From positions 7,795,774-7,859,773 of the forward strand of contig CM060851.1 of assembly GCA_030737835.1 (NCBI GenBank): a stretch of DNA of 64,000 nucleotides. Reading direction: 5' to 3'. The notes below the pieces were generated by a model. It ran no database searches, was not told the origin of the DNA, and worked only from the letters and a program-made list of their open reading frames with translations. The position numbers were made by a program, and so were the translations under genes. The stretch comes from Acorus gramineus (Eukaryota; Streptophyta; Magnoliopsida; Acorales; Acoraceae). Every line of letters starts with the position of its first letter. Positions within the stretch are counted from its first letter, which is position 1. Below, piece after piece: positions 36,609 to 48,330 of the stretch.

Positions 36609-39600
36609 ATGGCTACGGATTCAAACCATCTTCACATGGACTTAGGCTGTCGATTCTGCGGCCACACAATCGGGTCAATAAAGCATCAGAGGGTACGTCT
36701 TCGCTCTTCCTTTCTTGCCATGTTTGATCTTCTCTTTGAACCACTATCGATCTTGCAGAGGTGGGTTTTTCAAACCATCGATTATCTCACCAGTTCAATA
36801 TTGTTTCTGATGGGTATTGACTATTGCAAAGATTCTTCATTTTTTGATGGATTTCGATCGTTTCTTGAACTGGGTTTTCATGTTTCTTGAATATCTTGGA
36901 AGTTTTACTGTTTTGTTTTTAATGTTTCTTGACTAACAATATAACTTCAATGAGGTTCTGTTCGTCATTTTATCAGTCTATTGCCATTTGATGTTCTCTT
37001 TTGTTGTAGTCTTGCTATTTCACTTATATCAAGTTTTTATTTTTATCGTTTGAGTATATCATGCCATGTCTGTTGAGCATTTCATTGTTTTTTTTTTGAT
37101 GAATGGATAATGTATTTCATGAAATAAAATGTTCTCTTATTTTTTCTTCTTTTCATTAAATGGTTTTTTTTTTAATTATTATCTTGTGTGAGTATTTTAG
37201 GACAACTTTAAGCAATTGAAATTGAGAATAATTTTTATGTTTTTAGGAGATCCATCTGTTCCTTGGAAGCATAGTCTGAGTTGTAAAGTATTGTCTGTTT
37301 ATATTTGTTCACCGTGATTAATGACTTTGTGTTATTGTACTTTGTTTTTATGGCGTTTCATGTTCCACGCTGAAGCCTATTTTATTAGAAACCTCGGATT
37401 TTCTAGGGTAATGCCCTTCTTTGACAAATTGATCATATAACAAACTTTTGTTCATGTATATCCATGAAAAATTGGCAATCCTTTCTTTTGCATGAAAAGA
37501 AAGTTTGTAAGAGAAATGGTCACTATGGTCCTTCTTTGAATGTATTCTGAGTGATGGTGGATTTGACACAAGGAAATGTAGCTTTTATGCCTTTAAGAAT
37601 GATGAGCATTATTCATTTTCGAGTTGATTCAACATTGAAGATGTTGATTAGATGTCATTTTCCTTTCCACTGATCATACTGATTATCACCCCTATATACA
37701 TAAATGAATTGCACATGTGAAGTTTTTTCATCTACATCTTTCAATGGGCTCTTTTTCTGGTGCCAATTTCCATTTAACCCATTGGTAACAAAGAGTTTTG
37801 TATCGCTGATGGTATCAACATAATTAGTTGGTAACAATACAACTTTTATTTGCATGCAGCTTTAATTAAACTCTTATGTTTGTCTTTTTATTTTCTTGAC
37901 TTTATTCTACAGTGCTCTGTGATTCAAGGGCCTGATGGATATAAAGTGCATGCTTTCAATATTCCGTAAGATCTTAACCTTGAAATTTTTTGTATAGGAG
38001 CCTTTACCATTATGCATGTGAATTGATCATGATTTAAACTCAGATGAAGCTACAGTTCTACGTTGATTTATTTCCCTTGATGATATTATGTGCCCTATTG
38101 TGCTAATTACTTTAAGTGAGCTTTAACATTAAATAAAACTCCATATCTGTTGTGATTTTATCATCTGTTAATTCTATAGTGTGTTTTGTCTTTTTATTTT
38201 ATTTTTTTCTTTTCCCTTTCTTGTCTTTTTATACAAAACAAGGGATATAGAAGAGAGACACGTAATGGGAAAAGAACATGAGGACCTATTTAATTAATTT
38301 CTCTGAGTTTTCTGCATTAACTGTCATTTTTTTGCGGATGTAGAGTCCTCCGTGAACTGCGGTATTGTGCTGCCACATCTTAATATTGGAGGATAGTCTG
38401 TGAATTTTTACTGCAAGTCTTTGCTCAGTTGTTTTGTTAAGAATGTAAAATTTACTAGATTCAGGTATGTTTTTGTGTAGATAGTAACAGGAGACTGATA
38501 ACTGGATAAATCAGCATTTGCATGCATGCGAGTGCATTATTTCATTATGAGATATCTTTGATTTTTCATCAATTGAATCAGATCTTGTTTTCGTGTTTTT
38601 AGTAATATAAAGCTGCCAATCCCAAACATTGTCTTGAAAATGATACTCATGGATCTGAAGCAGATATGGGATTTACACAGGGCCCTTTTAAGATTATGGT
38701 GATAAAAAAAATGTATATAGCAAATGATAAAAGTAAAAAATTATGCATTCAATATTTAATATGCATCAGTTGCTATTTATATCCCCAAAAAAAACACATG
38801 GCAGCTTCTCTTGTTATGAGAGCATTGGCACGGCATTCATTATTTACAAAATGGTATGACTGCGGGAAGAAATGGGTAGGGGGGGGAATTTTTTGTGGAA
38901 ACATTTGTCAAAAGAAACAAATTTAAGCTAATATATTTTGACACTGAAATCGAACTCCTGATTAAAAGTGACTTGTGAATGGCTGTTATGATACTCAAGT
39001 GATCTTTATCTGCATTTTAACATATCATAACTGTTATATTACATAATTTATTCCAATTTCTACTGAAACTTCAAGGCGTGTTGAGACTTTCCTTAATTTT
39101 TCAGTGTCGATGTTCATGTTTCAATATTCACGGTGGAGAGAGCTGTCATGGATCATGGATACATTATGTCTGATCTTCGGTGCTGTAAGTGCCATGCGAG
39201 ACTGGGCTGGACACGCGTAAGTTAATTTATCAAAATATTTAGCTATGGTTCTGTCAATCATTTATGAGTTGTAATTATACTAAATTCGTCTTGTTTTTTT
39301 ATTGTTTGGGATCCCATTCCATGTTTTTCGTATTCCAAATTTTTCCATGGGATTTCATTTTTCATGAGAGAAAATGGCAGCCAACATATGACATTTTCAG
39401 TCCTTCTAACAAATCTGTTATTTTATTAAATTGGAGAATGTTACATGGTGTTGTATAATGGCATATATGCAAAATGATTTGTCTGTATCTTTGTTTTTCA
39501 TGTGCTTATGTTCTGCACAAAGCCATAAATTGAGATTTATCTTTTAATCGCTTTGTTAGGTATTTGAAGGCCACCGACAAAGTTTCAGTAACGTTGTATA

Positions 39601-40676
39601 TCTGATTGTTTATTTGTTGCTCAAATAAGAATGACGTGCCTGACAAAATGAGCTATATACAATCACTTGATTAGTTGGAACCAAGGAATAATCAATTAGA
39701 TGACCATCTCTGTTACAAATCTTGTTGTATTGATGTCAAGGAAAATGGTCAGTGGGAGATAGACTAAATTCAGTAAGCACGATACAAAATATTTATATAT
39801 TTCTTAACAATTTTTTTAAATGTGTACAAACCCATAATTTGCATTTCTTGATGATAATTAATTGTTTGTTATTCGTCTCTGTTTCGCCCTCTTTAAATTA
39901 AATTTATGCCAGCAGCACCAATGACATTGTAATTTGAGTTCTGTTCCATAATTAATGGAGAAAACCGTTTCATCCTGTGTTTGGCAGGAGCCTTATGAGC
40001 CCAGTGTGACCAAAAGAGGGAGATTCAAAGTTAGCAGCTACCATTCCATATTGGTTGACTCAAAATCCTCAGACATGGTATGGAATTTCATCATTGTAAT
40101 TTCTGCTCTCTCCTTTAAACGAATTGTGAAGTCTTGATAATGTGAGTATTGTCCTGCATTTGGCAGGGGCTTTCTATGCCTACAGTGACCAAAAGAGGGA
40201 GATTCATGGTGAAAAAGTAAATAAATCCTATTTTTTCTTCTTTAGTTAGTTTTGTTGCATTATCACGCACCTGTGTTTTTTTTAGCAGGATTCCTCCCAT
40301 ATTGGATTGCTCAACATCCTCAAACATGGTATGAAAATTCATCATTATAATTTATGCTCTCTTCTTTGAGCTAACCGAATATTCATTTCTCATCTTCTTA
40401 TGTGGGGACACTGGTCTGTGTTTATCAGGTGCCTGATCAGTCTGATGAAATCGAAACTTCTGTAAAATGGAAATACATAATTGAAGAGTAAGAACATCAT
40501 TTTTCCTTGTAAAGGACTTCTAGTTATAGTTGGTTATGTTATCCTAAATTCAATTGCAGTGTTTCTATTCTTCCTCAACATGGCTCTCTTTTATTTTTCA
40601 ATTTTTCTTCTGTTCTTGCAGGAATGCAGTATACACTTTCATGCGACATGTGCAAGATGAAAAGCTCTTTCCATAA
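36609..40676 (+). CDS. Yippee-like zinc-binding protein with duplicated cassette exons
   Basis: Eight exons (36609-36692, 37913-37965, 39105-39216, 39988-40077, 40167-40216, 40289-40328, 40429-40487, 40622-40676) give 180 aa with phases matched throughout. The fold signals are two CxxC pairs (Cys14/Cys17 in LGCRFCG; Cys72/Cys75 in LRCCKCHARLGW), the 'GY..HAFN' turn in between, and a final KYIIEENAVYTF. This arrangement is that of the yippee/Mis18 beta-tent zinc-binding group; molecular function is poorly known. Exon 4 (30 codons, EPYEPSVTKRGRFKV...) and exons 5+6 (30 codons, GLSMPTVTKRGRFMV...) are copies of each other, at residues 84-113 and 114-143. The facing paralogue at 42585-46913 has neither. 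The ATG is the first in frame after an in-frame non-ATG stretch. The model is by eye; exon 4 or exons 5+6 may be alternative. Confidence 0.75.
39988..40328 (+). repeat. Tandem duplication of an exon plus its flanking intron
   Basis: The segment from TTTGGCAG and GTGACCAAAAGAGGGAGATTCA through CCATATTGG, CTCA..ATCCTCA.ACATGGTATG and TTCATCATT occurs twice, about 180 bases apart and growing to 250 because copy 2 holds an extra 72-base intron (40217-40288). Where copy 2 has ...TTTTAGCAG at that intron's acceptor, copy 1 keeps GTTAGCAG inside the exon. Confidence 0.8.
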
Positions 40677-41494
40677 GCAATCAGGAGGGGAGAGAGTTAA
40701 CCAAGGTGGGAATAAACACGATACGGTAGTTGACATCTATGAGTAGACTTTTATGTGAAAGTATTTTTTTTTCATATTACTCTTGTAATTCTGTGTTCAT
40801 GCTGTCACAGCATGCATTGTTTGTTCATTCCAACTCAATATAGAAGATGGTAATCTTTTCCTGCGATTATTGCTTTGAAAATCTTTCAATTTTGTTTTTT
40901 TACCAGGTAATTTTATTAAAATCACCCATTCATATATTGAAACCCATCAGAATAGGAGACTGATTGTGATTACTTTCATTTGATCAATGCATAAACAGCT
41001 AAGAGAAGGATCATGTATTCAATTGAAATGCAACTCCATCAATATTAGTTTTTATCCATAATTAACTAGGATTTGTTTGTTTATACAACATGATTGGTTT
41101 ATTTTAAAAATCAATTTGATTATACTGTCTTATAGTTATATATTCGGAATTTAAAAGATTGAATTTTAGTTGATGAGAACTCTCAGTATGTCAATTTTAT
41201 TGTTGACAAGCATTTCAGATACACATATGCAACCAATCTTAATAAACTAAGCTAAAGAAAATGAAAAAAAAAATTCATGATAACATTTTGATGAACTCAT
41301 ATTCAATAAACGAAACCCAATTTAACACATGTAAGGCGGTTTGCCGCACGATCAAGGATGATTTTAAAAAAATTGAAAACATCAAGATATATTGCACAGA
41401 TCCATTGAAAACATGAAAAATTGCTTGAGGTATATAAATCGCATGAGGACCTATATACATCATATGGACTGTCGTGTTGACTACGTGTAATTAC

Positions 41495-42365
41495 CAAATA
41501 GATTCTTTAATTTTAAATTTACAACTTGGCTTTTGCTGAAAACTTAAAATCTTTACTACCACTAAGTTGCTGGAAAAAGTTGTCATAAGATATTTGCAAA
41601 TAAATAAATAAATAAATAAATAAATAAAACAAAAAACAAATACAAAGAAAAAAGTTGCTGAAAAGAGGATCAATTCTCATGTCATCAAATACAAAAACAA
41701 AATACTATCCCTACCTCAAATTACTGGAAATGAAACAGGAATAACAGGAGAAATGTAACAGTAATAACAGAATGTTGAAGAGACGTGGCTTCTGATATTC
41801 AAAGGGAAAAAACCCATTTAACATCCAACTAAAAAGAACATCAAAATGAAAGGAATAACTGAATGCTGAAGAGATTACTGAAAAGTCAAATACTATCCCC
41901 ACACATTTAAAATTTGTTTGTTGTGAAAGTTTTATACCCTTTAAAATTATTTCTTTATTGTATCATGAATTGCCAACTGATGTAAAACACAGGCGGAGGT
42001 AACCTTTCCAGCCCGACCGTAAGATCAGCCACAGAAGGTCCTTCCGATATCCGAAAAAAAAAAAACTACTGATGTGAAACAAATAGATTCTTTACTTCTA
42101 CCAAGTTGTTCAAAAAGGTAGTCATAAGATTTTTGTAGGAAAAATAATTGAAGTAAAAATAAACAAAATTAAAATGCAACAAAAAAATAAGTTGCTAAGA
42201 AGAGATGGTCAATTTTCATTTCATCAGATACAACAAAAACAAATACCATCCTCAACTTAAATTGCTGAAAACATAACTGGAAGGACAGAATTATGAAAAG
42301 AGACAGCATCTCAGATTTTCTCAGTGAGAAAAGCCCATTTAGCATTAACTAAAAAGAACATGATC
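41495..42365. repeat. Segmental duplication, about 300-350 bases per copy
   Basis: Copy 1 (about 41495-41850) and copy 2 (about 42078-42365) share AAATAGATTCTTTA, AGTTGTCATAAGAT / AGTAGTCATAAGAT, CAAATAC.ATCC and CATTTA.CAT..AACTAAAAAGAACAT in the same order. Copy 1 also contains an AAAT microsatellite at about 41599-41627. Confidence 0.7.
41989..42067 (+). mobile_element. Short retroposon with poly-A tail and target duplication
   Basis: A 79-base insert (GGCGGAGGTAACCTTTCC... ending in 12 A) is flanked by ACTGATGTAAAAC (41976-41988) and ACTGATGTGAAAC (42068-42080). The 3' A-tail and 13-base direct repeat point to LINE-machinery insertion. The body is unidentified. Confidence 0.6.
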
Positions 42366-42584
42366 ATGGTGTATCCATGTTTAATTTTGATAGTGTCACA
42401 TCAATCATACAAACAAACAAATTGGAAGCATCAACATTGTGGAACAAGTGCATATATGCTGTTACAATTTTGTATTTTTTTTTTTTTAAGTTTTGACAAA
42501 CATATCTGATGTATGATTACAAAGACATTCAAAGCACCTAAAACCTTGCAGAAAAACAAAACAAAACAAAACGCATCTATGGAA

Positions 42585-45500
42585 TCATGGATTGTTCTCT
42601 GTGGTTGGCGCATCCGATGTGTTTGTGGCCAATGCTGGAACGTTTGTGGCGTCCACTGCTGGAACGTTTATGGTGTCCCCTGGCACGTCATCTCCAATCC
42701 TGAACATCGCATTCCTGGAAGAGGGGAAAAAGCTGGATGTATGATCATGCAACAATAGTAAAAGCTATTTAGTATATAAAGCAAATTTCTTACGCTTCAA
42801 TGGCAAATTTCCCATGTATTTGAATAGGATCTGGAGCACTCTCAGTAGTCACATTGTCCATTGATTCAGTCTGTGTGATATATGCCAAATTCAGGTCAGA
42901 GTGGTGAGAAAATTTTATGGTACTACATGTAAAAATGGTTTTACTATATGAATGGCAGAAATACTAATTATGCAACTATGGTAACCCTATAATGTCACAT
43001 GGTAACTAACTTTTGAACACATGCAATGTTATACTGGTTATTCAGATGTACTAACTTTTTGAACACATGGTAGTTGCAGATATACTAATTATGCAACAAT
43101 TGTTCTACATGTAAAAATGATGTGTCATGTAAATTGCAGACATACTAATTATGGTACTACATGTAAACATGCTTTGATATGCATATAGCGAATTGTGCCC
43201 AGAAGTTACAGGACACAGATGCATAGCAGAAGAGATGGAAAAATATGTCAATATGTCATTGATTACTTTAGATATACGATACACTAGCCTCTGGGCCTTC
43301 ACACACATACACACACACACAAAAAAGAAGAAGGATGTATTAGTCCAATCTTCTATTTCGTTAAAGATAAGACAATATGTTTGTAAATTACTTACACATT
43401 GGTGACATTTCCATCCAATTCTCACTTTGCAATTGCCACACCGAACATCAGACAGTGTACACATCAGACCCGAAATTAGTCTGTCCACTCTGAATGGTTC
43501 AACGATAGCATTAGCACTGCAAATATGATGGAAAGATACTTATTAATGCATATTCTAGTGATCAACATTATCACTTAAGCATCAGATCTTAATGAGACTT
43601 TTAATTCAAAGTTCTTTGATTTTGGATAAAAAAAATAAAACTTAAACATTACCTGGTGTGCATTGAGCCTCAATAACAAGTTCTTTGATTGATTCATGAC
43701 ACATGAAATTAGTTCTAACTAAAATATGTTCTATGTTTACATTAACACAACAAAAGATGTTCCAGAGGTTGTTTTGAATTTGCCTATTCTGCAGATGCCC
43801 TGCAATGATTAAGTCCTTGTTGAAGAATTTGGAAAGCATCATTTGCAAGTTTCAATAGACATGGAAAATATGCCTTACAACATGTCATTGGACTGGTTAT
43901 TACCTAGGAGAGAATATGTTTTGTCTTGGAATCATAAATTTTATTTCGTGCAAATTGACAACAGAAAACAGGTTTAGTAAATTTCATCTAGCAAACTGAC
44001 ACTTTTTCATAAACAAACTTGAAAGCATTTTGTATGAACCTCTTGTTTACTACAAATCCATAAATAATATTATATTTCATCTAGCAAACTGACACTTTTT
44101 CATAAAAAAACTTGAAGACCTTTTGTATGAACCTCTTGTTTACTACAAATCCATACATAATTCTCTAAGCTATGCTTGAGAATTTTTATCACTAGGTCAA
44201 TAAAATAAATACTTTTGCTCAATTTCTTATGAATAATTGAAGACTTTTATAATGAAGAGGACTCATACACATTTAGATACAAACTTACTCAAAAAGGAAT
44301 CTTCTTAATTTCTATTAAAACTAATTAGAATTCTATAATTGGACCTTTCAAATATTTTAGTCACAATTTCGCATAATTTTACATTATTATATAACTCAGC
44401 TGAGCAGAGGGAGTCTTAGTGTAAAAATTCACTAACAGTACTAACAAACTGTGGCAGTGCAGTATCAGAAACATTTACCACTGCAAATCTCGATGTAGTT
44501 TATTCAGGAAAATTGTAGTAGTGACTAGGCTTAATTGAGGTTAAAAAAAACTATAATATACATGAACTAACAGAACCACAGCATTCTCTTACTGTTGACC
44601 AATAATAAATTCCTATGTACCATGGTAGAGGTAAAAAAAGATGGAAATAAATACTGAGTGAAGATCTTACAATTCATTGAAAGCATATGATGCAACCCCA
44701 TCAAGTCCAGCAAAAAATAAAGGATGCTGCACAAAATTATGAAAGAAGTTTGGTTAAAGCTGCTGGCATAAACAGACACATGCACAATGTGTAATTGAGG
44801 AGTTCTTGCAACAGAGTTAATAGAAGACTAGCAGAAGCAAAGGATCCCATTAAACAGTAGACTTTTAGCACTTCGACGTCTGCAATATATGGATAGACAC
44901 GTAAATGGAGGCAAAATGATATCAATGTCGAAGAAGCTTCTATCTTCAAATATGATCAACGCTGGTCATATCTCAAGAAAAAAACATGCATGTCCTTTTA
45001 TCAAATCCAGTAAAGCTTGGACTATGTTAAAAGAAAAAAAGAAGATTCTTTCTCCTACAAACCAAATGAATAAAGATATATGTATAAACCATGGCTTTAC
45101 TTCGTTATGAAGAATGATGACTTATTCACCGCTCAGGAGTACTTTGAAAAAGAAATATATGATTCAAGAAAAGCCACAACAATGAAGTCTGATAAAGATT
45201 CAAGAACCGACAACATTACAACTAAAATGACATTGAAGCAAGATCATGCTTAACAGATATGAAGTTTCAAAGAGAGCAAAGGAGTGAAAATGCATAGACA
45301 ATATCTAATCATTCAATCCATTTTCAGTTGAAGTACTAGAAAGAAACATCAGCTCTCTTTACAATTAGATGGCTGGAGAACCAAACTATTATCTTGGAGA
45401 AATACATTAATGAAAGATTTGTTATATGATGTGCACAGAAACGGAAAAATAAAAGAAAAGAAAAACCAGATTATTATTAATAGAATGGAATGGCATGACA

Positions 45501-46913
45501 TTGTATCTAATCAAATATAATCTTACTTAAATAACTGAAAGAAATAGTGGCACTCTTTACACCTTAAATAGCTAAATAATTTTAAAAAACAGTAGAATAT
45601 TGAATCTAAATAAACATCGACCCAAAGTAATTTGACAACTCATATGGCATACTTAAAAAAAAATATTCAAGAAATGATGAAATTCATAGAGACATGCATA
45701 ATATTATGATAACTAGGCACAACAATTTGACAATAAAGTTTTTTTTAAAAAAAATCCAAAGAAAGGATGAGACAACAGAAAAAAGCAACAATGTATTTGA
45801 AAGGGGGGGATAAAATAAGAAAACCAAACTCAGACAGACCAATGAAGATTCAACAAATGATGGGATATTCAAGAATAATGAATACCCAGCTCAGCACAAA
45901 CAAGCAAAAATATATATTTAACTAACCGAAAGAAATATAGGCACTCTTTACACCTTAATAGCTAAATAGTTAAATGAAACAGTAGAATGTTGAAGAGATT
46001 CTTCATGAGATCAAAAATACGTAATTGGAAAACTCACATGGCATATGTAATAAAAAAAATTCAAGAAATGATGCAATTCAGAAACATGCATAATATCTAT
46101 AATAAACAGGTGCAACAATTTGCCAATAAATTTTTTTTAAAAAAAAAACAACACAAACAAGAAAAAATGTAGTTCAAATGGGGAAAGAGAAAACCCATCT
46201 CAGATAGACCAATGAAGACACATGAAATGATGAGATATTCAAGAATATTGAATAGAAACAGTACACTGCTTGTAAGATATTCAATAAACATGAAAACCCA
46301 ACCCCAGAAAGGAAAGCTTATCAAGAAAGACTAAATCTTTATAATAGCATGAAAACCCAATTACCAGAGTGGAAAAGAAAGAGAAAAAAATTCACCCAGT
46401 CATCCCCTTGCAAACGAAATGATGAGATTCATAGACATGCATACATCTATAATAAACAGAAACAACAATTTGAGGAGGAGAAAAGAAAAACCCACTCAGA
46501 CAGACCAATGAAGATTAAAAAAATGATGAGATATTCGAGAGTGGTATAAGAGATTCATCACAAAGGGCATAATCTGTCGTACATATTCAAGAAAGATGAA
46601 ACCCAACTCCAGAAATGAAAGATTTATCAAGAAAAAAAACAATGGAGATTCAAGAAATAAGAGATTCATCAAGAAAGACAGAATCTTTATCATAAACCAG
46701 CAGAAAGGGTTTGATAGGATGGAAAGACAATCAAAAGAAAACCATGAAAACCCAATTCTAGTAAAACAAAAACAAATGCAAAACATAGTGGGAACTGGGA
46801 AAGGAAGAGAAGAAGCTCACATTGGTGGTCCAATCATCCATTCTCACGAAGCGGTTCTTGCAGGCTTTGCAGCAGACGTTGTTACCCATTACGGAGGGGG
46901 CGGAGGGAGCCAT
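42585..46913 (-). CDS. Yippee-like zinc-binding protein, paralogue of the facing gene
   Basis: Five exons on the minus strand (46821-46913, 44671-44726, 43396-43516, 42794-42870, 42585-42714) give 158 aa, with phases agreeing at each junction. The start is MAPSAPSVMGNNVCCKACKN. The zinc pairs are Cys15/Cys18 and Cys76/Cys79 (SDVRCGNCKVRIGWKCHQC). Between them lie AFNEF and RLISGLMCTL, the latter resembling the ISGLHTVADIxC region of yippee proteins. The C-terminus (FAIEANAM..., then a VPAVDATNVPALATN repeat) is probably disordered. Exon boundaries and phases of exons 1-3 equal those of the plus-strand gene, so the pair arose by duplication; both exon-2 donors even read GTAAGATCTT. The role is unknown; zinc binding is inferred from the cysteines. 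Confidence 0.75.
43975..44165. repeat. Tandem duplication in intron 2 of the minus-strand yippee-like gene
   Basis: Two adjacent copies of about 100 bases share TTTCATCTAGCAAACTGACA, CTTTTTCATAAA and TGTATGAACCTCTTGTTTAC. Divergence is only a few bases, so the event is recent. Confidence 0.85.
45525..46520. repeat. Two to three diverged tandem units in intron 1 of the minus-strand yippee-like gene
   Basis: Units begin at about 45530 and 45920 (GAAAGAAATA..GGCACTCTTTACACCTTAA, then TATTCAAGAAATGATG / TTCAAGAAATGATG, and CAACAATTTGACAATAAA / CAACAATTTGCCAATAAA), with a partial unit at about 46420-46510. Confidence 0.7.
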
Positions 46914-47139
46914 GGAGAGAGATTGTGAGTGAGTGAGAGAAGACAGACGAGAGAGAGAAAGAAATTTGAATTGCAGAGTGACCACCCGCAGAGAGTTGGT
47001 GTGGGTTTTTATAGAACGTTTTTCCTTTTATAGAACACACATGGCGGGCCGGGCATGGGCCAGGTCTGACTAAGCCCACTAATAATAATAAACATGGAAA
47101 CTGATGCGTTCAGCCCCATTGCATACTAAATTGCAGAAC

Positions 47140-48012
47140 ACATGTTTTTATATGAAATAAAGTATATACATAAATACATTAGTGTATTTTTTTTTCATGT
47201 TAAAAAAATTAAAAAAAATTATGTCATATACTATGATAGAACTCCATACACTATGATAGTGTAGTATTACAGAATGGGTAGTTCTATTCGCGCCCTTCTA
47301 ATTTATAAGTAACCCCCATATATAGATTGTGTTGCAAAAGATCCGTTTATATTGTTTTGATTTGGATTGTAAAGTTTTTTTTAGGGTTAGAGTTTTAAAA
47401 GATTATGGGAATTTGTGCATAAACAATGGATTCTCCTATTCATTTCATATATAGATCTGATTTTTTTATTATTATAATATATTATTGATTTTTATAATTT
47501 TAATTTAAAGTTGTATGTATCTTGTTTGAAAAAAATAATTTTTATTTTGTGATATTTTTTTTATAAGCGTGGTCTTCATATATAATTTGTATTTGGAAAA
47601 AAAATTAGATTTACACTATAATCGAATGTTTCTTGATTTAATGATTACATTGTTCAAACTTTTCAAACAAATAACAAATCAAAACATCACCCAAAATTCA
47701 ACTTTTAATACAATAAATGAAACAATTAAAAAAAAAACAAACAAATAAAACCTGGGTCTGAAAATTAAGACACCAGGTGTAGAACTCCACCAGACTAGGT
47801 TTTCGGTGGAAGAAAATATAAAGGGAGCATACTAGTGAATCTAATAAGCGATTTAAGTATTTGGAGTTTTTAAATAAGATACTAAAAATATGGCGGGCTT
47901 ATAAACAAGGGGGGCATACTTAACAAATAGAGCCACTCATTATAATATATACTACATTATCATAGCAAATGAGGTTGTAAAATGGGCTGCAAAAGGACAG
48001 TGTATTAGCACT
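47140..48012. mobile_element. AT-rich MITE split by a second TIR element
   Basis: The MITE family sequence runs to about 47275 (ACTATGATAGTGTAGTATTA) and resumes at about 47937 (ATATATACTACATTATCATAG). In between, 47281-47936 has inverted ends (TTCTATTCGCGCCCTTC...; complement of the right end GGCTCTATTTGTTAAGTATG...). These resemble the ends of the 35114-36242 element, so a related element probably inserted into the MITE. Confidence 0.45.
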
Positions 48013-48045
48013 CACCATTTTTCCCGAGTCCACTATATCCTAGCT

Positions 48046-48330
48046 GAGCACTGATACATGCAATCCATTTTGCAGCCCGTTTTGCAGGTCCACACGCTAT
48101 GATAACGTAGTATATACTGTACTATTGTAGTGTATATGGTTCTATTATAGTATATAGTATATGATCTAATTGTTTTTTCATTTTTTTACCATGAAAAAAA
48201 AAATGTATTTCAGTATATACTTCATTTCATAAAACAGCATGCACTTCAAATAGTGAGTGTATGATTTGAAAAAGAAAAACGGAATGGAGTGCAATGGGGG
48301 CTGTAATGGGAGCTGCACGTATCTTTTTCC
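48046..48330 (+). mobile_element. AT-rich 'tatagtatatac' MITE, near full length
   Basis: It begins GAGCACTGATACATGCAATC and continues with CACGCTATGATAACGTAGTA, TTACCATGAAAAAAAAAATG and CATGCACTTCAAATAGTGAG to GGGGGCTGTAATGGG. The block order matches 24725-24965. Confidence 0.65.

Larger units (their letters stand above)
40677..42584. other. Tail-to-tail spacer between the two yippee-like genes
   Basis: It holds the 3'UTR of the plus gene, then a direct duplication (41495-41850 and 42078-42365) separated by a small poly-A retroposon. No additional gene seen. Confidence 0.6.

Noticed and set aside
43642..43848. Extra exon of the minus-strand yippee-like gene
   Set aside because: The frame ends at a plausible donor, but exon 2 joins exon 3 in perfect phase without it, and it has no counterpart in the paralogue.
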